In this document: piece after piece, positions 6,629 to 12,823 of the stretch
Position numbering within the stretch: position 1 is the first letter of the stretch
Layout of the letters: each line of letters starts with the position of its first letter
NCBI GenBank assembly: GCA_049287505.1
Contig: JBAQFY010000426.1
Span: 1-13,600 of the forward strand
Length of the DNA: 13,600 bases
Source: NIOZ-UU13 sp049287505
GTDB lineage: Bacteria > Planctomycetota > Phycisphaerae > Sedimentisphaerales > Anaerobacaceae
Direction of reading: 5' to 3'
Notes under the pieces: generated by a model
Told to the model about the DNA's origin: nothing
The model's database searches: none
The model's input: the letters and a program-made list of their open reading frames with translations, nothing else
Made by a program: the position numbers and the translations under genes

Positions 6629-8105
6629 CCCCGCCAGCCCCCGATTGCAACTGTCGGGGGCCAGCAACAAGCGGGGGCTTGACAGTGTTCTCCGAAAGGA
6701 GTCCTTCGGACCGACTGGGTTGTAAGTCTCGGTGTTTCTTGATTTGGAGTGTCGAAGGTTTTTCCCGGTTGAATTTTATTCCCCTGCCGGTAACTATTTC
6801 CTTTTGCTCTCTTACAAAATCAATATATTGCAGCAGTCCCCAGGCGCTATTGTTCCAGCTCATTTGATAACCTCTCTGATGGGCCTGCTTTTCCATCATA
6901 AGGCGTTTATCCATATTGAAAACCAGATAATCGAGCCCTTTCGCTATTTGTTCGACGGAAGGTTCCCCCGGGTCAACTAAAATACCTCTGGCATACCGCC
7001 CGATTATAATCCCTTCCGGACATCTTTTATTCGAATGAATTAACTCCGCAGCATATCTGAACTTTGTTGTTACCGCTACTCTGCCGGAGCCGAGTGTGTC
7101 AGCTAATATCCCGCTCGATATCTGTTGCGTGTTAAGATAAGGCAGCACCATTACATTGGTCGCTCCGTAAAGCTTTAACAAGGTGTTCTCGTCCAGAAAA
7201 GTATCAAGAAAAGCAATATCGTACTTATTAACATCGGTTGTACCAAGCTCCTTCACTTTGCACCACATCAGTTTGGAATCTTCCAGTGCTTTGTTGAGCG
7301 ATGCTTGATATTCTTTATACGGCTCTCCGTTTCCGGCCTTTACAAAATCGGGGTGACATTGGCCGGCAATCAGATAAATCATCTTTTCTCTTTGGGTTTC
7401 TGTACAGGATTCGGCTAAAAACCTGCCAAAGGCGCGAATACCGTATTCGATACCTTTATCCGGTGAAAGAAGCCCAAGAGTCGTAATAAGAAAATGATTT
7501 TCCAGGCCGAAAGCCTGCTTTATTTCCAGACGGTCGAATTGCGATGGGTGACTCATCCTGATTCCGTGGTCGATGTGCTTGAGCTTTGAGTGGTCAATTC
7601 CATAGGTTTCCGATTCGAGTATGTAAATCGCACTTTCTGTTGTAACAATAAGCCCATCACTATATTGGGCCAGTTCTTGTATTGTCTTTTTCTGATGTGG
7701 GTCCGGCTCATCAAGAACTGTATGCAGATAAACCAAAGTTATCAGGCCTTCCTTCTGAAACTCCTTTGCCATATCGATATAATTCGTACCCTGCCCGTCA
7801 TTTCCGTCCTTATCCGGGTCAAGTCCGTATTCGTGCTGCAGTAAAATGATAGTTGGATCGGTGCTTTCGTGTGCACGGGTGATGATGTGCTTGGTCGTAT
7901 CGGCCCAGGATTGCGGGGTATATTGGTCGATAGTGAGGTCCACAGGAATACCGTATGGCCCGTTACTATTATCAATTGCCGCAACTCGTATATGACCTAC
8001 CTCTGCCGTAAAGTGCTCCAGTGCAGTAGATAAATCACGTGAAAAGGTACCTATTCCGCACTTGCGTGGCGGGTACGTACTGACAATTCTAATATTATAA
8101 GGCAT
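6621..8105 (-). CDS. GT-B glycosyltransferase (GT4-like)
   Basis: A 494-residue retaining-type glycosyltransferase, presumably cytoplasmic, moving a sugar from an activated donor. The N-terminal domain starts with TYPPRKCGIGTFSRDL (10-25), the glycine-rich loop of GT-B enzymes. The C-terminal domain has GLLSPDKGIEYG (211-222) and LPYLNTQQISSGILADTLG (321-339), the donor-site region; the usual acidic residue opening that motif is replaced by Gln. The ATG at 8105 has AAAGG at 8120-8116. The last 30 or so residues are encoded by palindromic DNA: hairpins at 6690-6711 and nested insertions at 6624-6683, the latter adding 18 residues before the terminal VK. Upstream is a 196-nt gap able to form a large RNA fold (8148-8299). 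It converges with the 5588-6628 gene, overlapping by 8 bp. Family is clear; donor and acceptor are unknown. Confidence 0.88.
   Translation of the reverse strand: MPYNIRIVSTYPPRKCGIGTFSRDLSTALEHFTAEVGHIRVAAIDNSNGPYGIPVDLTIDQYTPQSWADTTKHIITRAHESTDPTIILLQHEYGLDPDKDGNDGQGTNYIDMAKEFQKEGLITLVYLHTVLDEPDPHQKKTIQELAQYSDGLIVTTESAIYILESETYGIDHSKLKHIDHGIRMSHPSQFDRLEIKQAFGLENHFLITTLGLLSPDKGIEYGIRAFGRFLAESCTETQREKMIYLIAGQCHPDFVKAGNGEPYKEYQASLNKALEDSKLMWCKVKELGTTDVNKYDIAFLDTFLDENTLLKLYGATNVMVLPYLNTQQISSGILADTLGSGRVAVTTKFRYAAELIHSNKRCPEGIIIGRYARGILVDPGEPSVEQIAKGLDYLVFNMDKRLMMEKQAHQRGYQMSWNNSAWGLLQYIDFVREQKEIVTGRGIKFNREKPSTLQIKKHRDLQPSRSEGLLSENTVKPPLVAGPRQLQSGAGGVK
6624..6683. repeat. 27-nt-class palindromic element, outer copy (contains a second copy)
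   Basis: CTTGAC at 6624-6629 is repeated exactly at 6678-6683, enclosing 48 nt. Removing the inner copy (27 nt) leaves a 21-nt palindromic core whose right part, GCCAGCAACAAGCGGGGG (6660-6677), matches the copy at 9030-9062 in 17 of 18 bases. Total gain is 54 nt, or 18 codons, keeping the glycosyltransferase in frame. The left CTTGAC supplies the TGA of the plus-strand oxidoreductase and the final VK codons of the glycosyltransferase. Confidence 0.8.
6633..6665. repeat. 27-nt palindromic element, nested copy
   Basis: GCCAGC at 6633-6638 and again at 6660-6665 flanks a 21-nt core (6639-6659) that begins CCCCG, ends CGGGG and has an 11-nt loop. It interrupts the outer element at 6624-6683 and is the clearest evidence that these units insert with a 6-bp duplication. 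Confidence 0.8.
6690..6711. repeat. Two adjacent tetraloop-like hairpins inside coding sequence
   Basis: CTCC-GAAA-GGAG (6690-6701) and GTCC-TTC-GGAC (6701-6711) lie back to back; TCCGAAAGGA and TCCTTCGGA are nearly inverted complements. They encode a Ser/Glu/Leu-rich part of the glycosyltransferase tail (about residues 465-472). No 27-nt direct repeat flanks them. Confidence 0.5.
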
Positions 8106-8147
8106 AACTGACTTACCTTTGCGATATAGACGACATCCAGCCTGAGT

Positions 8148-8299
8148 ATGAGAGGGCTGTGTCTCGGTAAATAATCCAGGTTAATCCCGCCCGTCGTCCG
8201 CAGTCCACAGGATGCCTTGCGGCAGATGCCTTGCGGCATAAACGGGTATGTATTTAGTCCGGCTATACAATATGAAGACGGGCGGGATGAAGCTCTCAT
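8148..8299 (-). ncRNA. Candidate structured leader RNA of the glycosyltransferase gene
   Basis: On the minus-strand transcript an outer 7-bp helix (8293-8299 with 8148-8154) and a perfect 12-bp helix (8277-8288 with 8184-8195, plus-strand arm ATCCCGCCCGTC) enclose two near-identical hairpins, each of the form TGCC-GCAA-GGCA with a GNRA tetraloop. The hairpins come from a tandem 14-mer, GATGCCTTGCGGCA at 8211-8224 and 8225-8238. The element starts 2 nt after the stop of the TIM-barrel gene and ends 42 nt before the ATG at 8105. It could be a regulatory leader, an mRNA-processing structure or an inserted palindromic element. It resembles no riboswitch class I can recognise. Confidence 0.45.
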
Positions 8300-8301
8300 T
8301 G

Positions 8302-9213
8302 TCAGAGGGCAGCCAGCACTCCTCTGACGTAACCGACCGACTCGGCCAATCCTGCCAGCGGGTCGTCTTCGTCCTTTTCGTATTCGAATGAGACGACTCC
8401 CGAATACTTTATCTTTACCAGCATCTTTAAGAACTCCGGGATGTCAATCACGCCTCGTCCAATTTCGATGTTCTGTCCATTTGCAGTCGCCTCCGTGACA
8501 TCCTTCATGTGCACATCCAGCAACCGGTCAGCAAACCTTTCAGCCGATACTGCGGGCTCAGTACCGGCCCGCATCGTATGTCCGATGTCGTTACAAAGTC
8601 CGATACGCTTATCCAAATCCTTGATTCTTTCATAGACGCTGGCCGGTGTCGGATAAGTTTTGTCCCCCGGCCCATGATTGTGAATGGCCACCTTAATATC
8701 GTATTGTTTAACCTTTTTATCTACCAGCGGCAGCAGCTCGGGCGACGGGACGCCGATAATGACCTTCATTCCTGCAGCTTTGGCATAATCAAAGGCATTG
8801 TGCACCTGGTCTTCGGTTGTCATATAAATTACTCCGCCTCCGTAAAGTATCAATCCTGCTTCATTGACTTTTGCCACGACGGCCTGGATTTGAGCCGGCG
8901 TGCTGTCCAGAGGTAAATGAAAGCTCTTGAAACAAATGTATTTCAAACCGACCCGTTTGGTCATCGCCAGTGTGTCGTCCAGGTTGAACTTTCTTAAGGT
9001 GTACGATGCCAGGCCCAACTTAAAGAGCTGTTTACCCCCGCCGGCAACAAGCGGGGGTTTACCTGCTCGCCGCGCCGCGGAATCACGAATCCCGCCCCTC
9101 GGAGGGGCTGGGCGAACTTGGCCCAGAGAGCTGCTTGCGCCGGCCAGCGAAGCCACCGCTCCTATCCCTGCCACCCGCAGAAACTGTCTTCTGGTCTGCT
9201 CTTTTTCTGTCAT
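8302..9213 (-). CDS. Tat-exported TIM-barrel sugar isomerase/epimerase
   Basis: A 303-residue barrel protein of the AP-endonuclease-2/xylose-isomerase-like family behind a twin-arginine signal (T7-R8-R9-Q-F-L-R13, hydrophobic to about residue 31). Candidate metal and catalytic residues are H178/H180 (HNHG), D209 with H212 (NDIGH), H235 with D238 (DVHMKD) and E277 (FEYE). It would act outside the cytoplasm. The frame is open to a GTG at 9243, but ATG at 9213 is chosen because AAGGAG (9228-9223) lies 9 nt before it and the Tat motif then sits at its normal distance. Residues 34-61, between signal and barrel, hold two 9-residue in-frame insertions made by palindromic elements (9030-9062, 9085-9117). 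It follows the beta-helix gene by 115 nt on the same strand. Substrate unknown. Confidence 0.92.
   Translation of the reverse strand: MTEKEQTRRQFLRVAGIGAVASLAGASSSLGQVRPAPPRGGIRDSAARRAGKPPLVAGGGKQLFKLGLASYTLRKFNLDDTLAMTKRVGLKYICFKSFHLPLDSTPAQIQAVVAKVNEAGLILYGGGVIYMTTEDQVHNAFDYAKAAGMKVIIGVPSPELLPLVDKKVKQYDIKVAIHNHGPGDKTYPTPASVYERIKDLDKRIGLCNDIGHTMRAGTEPAVSAERFADRLLDVHMKDVTEATANGQNIEIGRGVIDIPEFLKMLVKIKYSGVVSFEYEKDEDDPLAGLAESVGYVRGVLAAL
9030..9062. repeat. 27-nt palindromic element in the TIM-barrel gene, copy 1
   Basis: GTTTAC at 9030-9035 and 9057-9062 flanks a 21-nt core (9036-9056). ACCCCCGC (9034-9041) and GCGGGGGT (9051-9058) form a perfect 8-bp stem with a 9-nt loop. It adds nine codons (read as KPPLVAGGG) in the linker after the Tat signal. 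The same KPPLVAG peptide occurs at the end of the glycosyltransferase, from the related element at 6624-6683. Confidence 0.8.
9085..9117. repeat. 27-nt palindromic element in the TIM-barrel gene, copy 2
   Basis: A 21-nt core (9091-9111) is flanked at a 27-nt offset by ACGAAT (9085-9090) and GCGAAC (9112-9117), which agree in CGAA only, suggesting an older insertion. Its 18-nt segment CCCGCCCCTCGGAGGGGC (9091-9108) is identical to 10765-10782 in the beta-helix gene; over the full core 20 of 21 bases agree. Here it reads PAPPRGG. Confidence 0.75.
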
Positions 9214-9293
9214 CTGTGTTTTCTCCTTCTTCAATATTGTCACCCTGCTTTCTATTTTTGAGGTTAAATATAAAGTGCACGGTCAAATTGCCG

Positions 9294-9322
9294 TTTATAT
9301 CAAATCAGCCTGAAAGATACAA
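9294..9322 (-). promoter_or_regulatory. Possible promoter for the 8302-9213 gene
   Basis: On the minus strand TTGTAT (9322-9317) and TATAAA (9299-9294) are 17 nt apart, just downstream of the beta-helix stop codon. It would give a leader of about 75 nt. The match is moderate, and readthrough from the upstream gene is equally possible. Confidence 0.35.
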
Positions 9323-9328
9323 TTATTT

Positions 9329-11359
9329 TTACTGCTTGTGCTGCCATTCGTAAATTGACGGTGCCTTCGGGATGGGTCTTGGTGCATCGCTGAGTAAAAG
9401 AGCTTTGTTGTCTTTGACTATAGCCGGCTCAGCCTTGCCGGCTACGAAACTGCCATTGCCCCCGTATAATTTGTTCCCAATTATCTCGGCTCCTATACAG
9501 TCGGGCGTCGCGAGAAAAATCATCGGCGATTTACCATCCTTGAGAACGAAGGCATTGCCCTTAACAATATGGTCGAAGCTTGCGGTACTGGCGGATATGC
9601 CCGGGCCGTTGTCCACGATGAAACGGCTGTAAAGAATCAGCCAGTTTTCGTTCATTCCGCCCATCCAAACGCCTGCTTTCGGGGAGCTGACGTCGCAGTT
9701 ATAGACTACATTTCTCGGGCCGTTCGGGCCGTGCGCCGTGTCTTGCGGCGGTGACGCCCACATTCCATACCCGTATCCTCCATGGCCCCGGACGGACTCG
9801 ATTACGCACAGCTCTATAAGGTTTTCGTTCGTCCAGCCCGCATGCCACTGGCCGTCACTCTCGTGGAATGTGCTCTTGCGAATCACGCAGCCGCTGGCAG
9901 CCCACTGGAAAAGTGGCGCATGGCGCATTTTGAACGTCTCGACGTTCTCCATAAGACAGTCCCAGCATCGGTCCCAGCCTGTGTAGGCCGTGCCGCCGCC
10001 GCCCTTAAACCAGGCATCATCGAACACACAATTACGGATTTCGCACCATTTGGCCATCGAGCCATATACGGGAAAGCGGCCGCATTTCTTCACAGTTACA
10101 TCTTTTGCCCAGCAATTCCAGCCGTGATAAAAGACCACACCGCTAATCCAGAGGTTCTCTGTCTGCTCTATGTAGAGGGATTCAATTCCGCAGCGTTGGA
10201 TTGGTACGACTTTCTGAACATAAGAGCCGTCGATAGTAGGAAATTCGATTCGCAGAGGTTGATTAATTGTGATTGTGTTGTTTTTTATATCGCTGATAAT
10301 TACTTCGTATTGACGATACATTCCCCATTTACAGGCGTTTTGAGTGAGCTTTTTCCATCGCTGGGTTGCAGGCCCGTCAATAAGAATACAGTCGCCGGCC
10401 CGAAGCCCCTTGGTGCTTTCCAATTCTAATGTCATATCACCTCTTTTGCCATCCTTGGCCAGTTTTAGCTTCCTTCCGACCATACCCCTGCCCGCGAAGG
10501 TAATTGCCGCTCGCGAGTCCGCAACCGGCCTGGAGTCATCAAAAGCTGAATCAAGGATGATGGGAATTTCTCCCGTGCGCTTTTCTCCATCCGTGTATTC
10601 TGCGATACCTTTTAAAACACCTCGGCCATCCGGAACTTTGCCAACAGCATTGCGACCATATACCGTAAAGCCAAATGTGTTTCCTGAGTGTTCACTTCGG
10701 CTCCAGCTTCCAATAACTACATCATCGACCATCACCGTCATTTTCATCAAGCCGGCGAGTTTACCCCGCCCCTCGGAGGGGCGGGGTTTACAGTGCATTT
10801 CGAGTCGCGTGTTCCTGCCCACCCTGCTGCCCGCAGGCGGATTGTAAAAGACCACGCCGTTATCGGGAATCGAATATCGGAAGAGCAAACGGGTCTTTCC
10901 GGGGCCTTGGCCTCGAATAACCACAGCATCGTGGCGTACCGTCACGGGGCGGTCAAGATAATAGGTACCTTCACCCAGCAGTACCGCTCCACCTCCCATT
11001 TTGCCCGCGGCTTCACACGCTTTTGCCAGTGCTTCGGAGTCGTCGTCATCATCGTCTGCTTTAGCGCCGAAGTCCTCGATTGATGCAACTGCTTTTATCT
11101 CTGGAATCCCGCCCTGGACACCACATTTTGTCCAGTTAGGATAGACGATTCCATCCGGGCCGAGCACATCAGCAGGAGTCAACAGGTTCTTCTCGTTCGG
11201 CTTGATTTTGTACTGCCTCTCCCAGGGCGTCAGACTACTTTCTTTGACGGGGGAATTGCCACAGGCTGAGCGGCTGAATGTTCCGAGAAGGACTATGAAA
11301 AAGACCGGTCCAGCCAAATGCACCAAAGGTACTGATACTGTAAGTCTATGTAATCGCAT
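9329..11359 (-). CDS. Secreted right-handed beta-helix protein (pectate-lyase-superfamily fold)
   Basis: A 676-residue protein with an N-terminal signal sequence (hydrophobic 7-28, cleavage plausible near SACG, 31-34). Residues 90-165 match the opening of the pectate lyase superfamily domain: DFGAK, an acidic loop, then GGGAVLLGEGTYYLDRPV and VIRGQGPGKT. From about 395 to 650 there are short repeating strands rich in N, G and W, as in parallel beta-helix lyases and hydrolases. The usual DFGAxGDG loop is replaced by six consecutive aspartates (102-107). Residues 191-199 are a 9-residue insertion from a palindromic element. The frame is open to a GTG at 11392, but ATG at 11359 is chosen for TGGAG at 11373-11369 and a normal signal peptide. 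A role in binding or cleaving an extracellular polysaccharide is likely; catalytic residues cannot be assigned. It precedes the Tat-exported isomerase. Confidence 0.88.
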   Translation of the reverse strand: MRLHRLTVSVPLVHLAGPVFFIVLLGTFSRSACGNSPVKESSLTPWERQYKIKPNEKNLLTPADVLGPDGIVYPNWTKCGVQGGIPEIKAVASIEDFGAKADDDDDDSEALAKACEAAGKMGGGAVLLGEGTYYLDRPVTVRHDAVVIRGQGPGKTRLLFRYSIPDNGVVFYNPPAGSRVGRNTRLEMHCKPRPSEGRGKLAGLMKMTVMVDDVVIGSWSRSEHSGNTFGFTVYGRNAVGKVPDGRGVLKGIAEYTDGEKRTGEIPIILDSAFDDSRPVADSRAAITFAGRGMVGRKLKLAKDGKRGDMTLELESTKGLRAGDCILIDGPATQRWKKLTQNACKWGMYRQYEVIISDIKNNTITINQPLRIEFPTIDGSYVQKVVPIQRCGIESLYIEQTENLWISGVVFYHGWNCWAKDVTVKKCGRFPVYGSMAKWCEIRNCVFDDAWFKGGGGTAYTGWDRCWDCLMENVETFKMRHAPLFQWAASGCVIRKSTFHESDGQWHAGWTNENLIELCVIESVRGHGGYGYGMWASPPQDTAHGPNGPRNVVYNCDVSSPKAGVWMGGMNENWLILYSRFIVDNGPGISASTASFDHIVKGNAFVLKDGKSPMIFLATPDCIGAEIIGNKLYGGNGSFVAGKAEPAIVKDNKALLLSDAPRPIPKAPSIYEWQHKQ
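9421..9444. repeat. In-gene 8-bp inverted repeat
   Basis: TAGCCGGC (9421-9428) and GCCGGCTA (9437-9444) are perfect complements around an 8-nt loop near the 3' end of the beta-helix gene, encoding the VAGKAEPAI region. Only CTA repeats at its borders (24-nt offset), so it is not placed in the 27-nt family. Confidence 0.5.
10759..10791. repeat. 27-nt palindromic element in the beta-helix gene
   Basis: GTTTAC at 10759-10764 and 10786-10791 flanks a 21-nt core (10765-10785). Including flank bases, 10763-10787 is a perfect 12-bp palindrome around a single central base. It adds nine codons (KPRPSEGRG, residues 191-199) between two strands. The core differs from the one at 9091-9111 at one base but is read in another frame. 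Confidence 0.82.
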
Positions 11360-11455
11360 TATGAAATACTCCAGCGATGGGCTTTGTGCCACTATAGTTT
11401 GGTCTTGCTAATAGCAGAATTGGAATGGAAAATCAAGCGAATAATGAATCAGATT

Positions 11456-11471
11456 GGGGGCTTGGGGGCTT
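11456..11471. repeat. Tandem octamer inside a small inverted repeat
   Basis: GGGGGCTT occurs twice in tandem, bracketed by TGAATCA (11446-11452) and its complement TGATTCA (11470-11476). It lies in the leader region of the beta-helix gene. Function unknown. Confidence 0.45.
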
Positions 11472-11514
11472 GATTCACAACATTAGAAATCTATGACGAA
11501 TAATAACAGGGTGA

Positions 11515-11797
11515 ACTAATACTACAGCGCTGCTTAGATTTATTAGGTGAGCGTAATGTCTTGCTATATAGAACGTTATGTCAACTATGCTAAATTCGAA
11601 ATCCGAATGTCGAAATTCGAAACAAATTCAAAATCCAAATTACGAAAATTCAAAACACTCACCTGTAGGTTATTTGCGTTTTTGTTTTGAAAATTTGATA
11701 TTTTGGTACTTCGATATTGTTTAGGATTTCGGATTTCGTGCTTCGGATTTTAAGTAAAAACAGATTTTTTCCAATTAAGTGGCGCTGTAATACTAAT
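11515..11797. mobile_element. MITE-like non-autonomous element with TIRs and 6-bp direct repeats
   Basis: ACTAAT occurs exactly at 11515-11520 and 11792-11797, bracketing 271 nt. The ends are inverted repeats: the left ACTACAGCGCTGCTTA and the complement of the right end, ATTACAGCGCCACTTA, agree at 13 of 16 positions, with TACAGCGC perfect. Inside, a left arm (about 11591-11656) and a right arm (about 11684-11752) form a long imperfect palindrome rich in CGAAAT-type heptamers (four in a row at 11597-11624). No ORF is present, so mobility would depend on a transposase elsewhere. It fills most of the 433-nt gap between the FHA-GAF and beta-helix genes; the right ACTAAT overlaps the FHA-GAF stop codon. 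Confidence 0.65.
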
Positions 11798-12674
11798 CCA
11801 GGAACTTTTTCATTATCGCGGCTGTGTGCATTGCGATAAGCATCAGATAGTCCAAATCGCAGAGACTGTAGTGCTCATGTATCATAGCGTTGTCGGCATA
11901 CAGAACCCCGAAACAGCCGGTCGGACGCATAATCGCTGCTACTATCGCTGAGCGTATTCTTCCCTTCGCTTCCACTTGAGCTGAAACACTCGGCAGGACG
12001 AAAAACTGACCTTTTTCAACCGCTTGAGTGATTTTTTCACTGAGCTGTAATTTATTAAGCTGGACCGGCGCTCCGTCTCGTCTTTTGCCCGCGTGACAGG
12101 TCATCGGGCCCGTAGGCTGCTTTCTCAAAGCACACCAGACATGGTATGCACTGAACTGCTCCAACGTAATATCCAACAAGGTCAACAATAGCTCATCGAG
12201 GCCGCCGGTTTCAGATATTCTCTCGGCCGCCTTCGAAAAGTCAGTTAACCTCCTGGCTGCCAATCTCATAGCCGGCGCGTGCTGGGCATCCGGCCTTCTT
12301 ACCACAGTTTCGTGCTTGGGGACCGTCAATGCCGCTTCCAGATGAAGAGTGTCTTCCGGATAGATTGGCTCCTCAGTCTGAGCTTGCTCTTCGAGAATGA
12401 TTTCGAGGGTAAAATCAGTTATACGAAGACAATCGCCGTGTTTGATTTCAGCCTTGCGGATTGCCTTATCGTTTAGATACGTTTTGTTTGACGAGTCCAG
12501 GTCCTCAACCATCCATTTTCCATCATCCGTGCTGATGATTATCGCGTGCTCTCTCGAGACCCCTCTATCAGGCAAAAAAACATGGTTGTTGGTTCCTCTG
12601 CCGATAGAAATAGGGCCCTCGGTGAACTGCAATTCTTTGGTATTGCCGTCGCTTTTTTTTACAAGCACCCGCAT
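11793..12674 (-). CDS. FHA-GAF signalling protein
   Basis: A 293-residue cytoplasmic protein. Residues 1-95 are a forkhead-associated domain that binds phosphothreonine peptides: G25-R26, S40-R41-E42-H43 and the N63-K-T65-Y-L-N68 loop are all present. An acidic/variable linker (95-140) follows, then a GAF-like sensor domain (about 146-290), including the GVLYADN segment (256-262). There is no kinase, ATPase, cyclase or DNA-binding output domain, so it may act as an adaptor that reads a Ser/Thr-kinase signal and a small ligand. The ATG at 12674 has GGAGA shortly upstream, and a strong promoter is visible at 12716-12743. It sits between a sugar permease and a secreted polysaccharide-active protein, but may be functionally separate. 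The stop codon lies in the flanking repeat of the MITE-like element. Confidence 0.88.
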   Translation of the reverse strand: MRVLVKKSDGNTKELQFTEGPISIGRGTNNHVFLPDRGVSREHAIIISTDDGKWMVEDLDSSNKTYLNDKAIRKAEIKHGDCLRITDFTLEIILEEQAQTEEPIYPEDTLHLEAALTVPKHETVVRRPDAQHAPAMRLAARRLTDFSKAAERISETGGLDELLLTLLDITLEQFSAYHVWCALRKQPTGPMTCHAGKRRDGAPVQLNKLQLSEKITQAVEKGQFFVLPSVSAQVEAKGRIRSAIVAAIMRPTGCFGVLYADNAMIHEHYSLCDLDYLMLIAMHTAAIMKKFLD

Positions 12675-12715
12675 CGCTTTCTCTCCATGTATTTGAATGT
12701 CAAATTACCTATACT

Positions 12716-12743
12716 ATTATCCACATCTGGCACGATTTGTCAA
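12716..12743 (-). promoter_or_regulatory. Sigma70-type promoter of the FHA-GAF gene
   Basis: On the minus strand a consensus TTGACA (12743-12738) and GATAAT (12721-12716, five of six) are 16 nt apart. The start would fall near 12709, about 35 nt before the ATG. Confidence 0.6.
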
Positions 12744-12747
12744 GTAA

Positions 12748-12784
12748 AACCCGTTAGAGTTAAGAATTTTTTCTCTAACGGGTT
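12748..12784. terminator. Perfect 12-bp hairpin between the permease and FHA-GAF genes
   Basis: AACCCGTTAGAG (12748-12759) and CTCTAACGGGTT (12773-12784) are exact complements around a 13-nt loop. On the minus strand the stem is followed by only TTTT, then A. It may be a second terminator for the permease unit; it also ends 4 nt upstream of the -35 box at 12743, so an operator role is possible. Confidence 0.45.
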
Positions 12785-12823
12785 AAACTATCGTCCGGAT
12801 ATGAAATATAATGTAGAAAACGC

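Noticed and set aside
6629..6677. Ordinary intrinsic terminator between convergent genes
   Set aside because: No T-tract follows on either strand, and the DNA is explained better by two nested insertions with exact direct repeats. A secondary terminator effect is still possible.
8051..8299. Minus-strand 82-codon frame before the glycosyltransferase
   Set aside because: It runs through the tandem hairpins and overlaps the glycosyltransferase start in another frame. The composition is that of translated repeats, with no supporting ribosome site or family match.
11793..11795. Truncation of the FHA-GAF protein by the MITE-like element
   Set aside because: The stop codon lies in the flanking ACTAAT copy, which would be host sequence present before insertion, so the stop is most likely native. 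The lack of an output domain is then a property of the protein.
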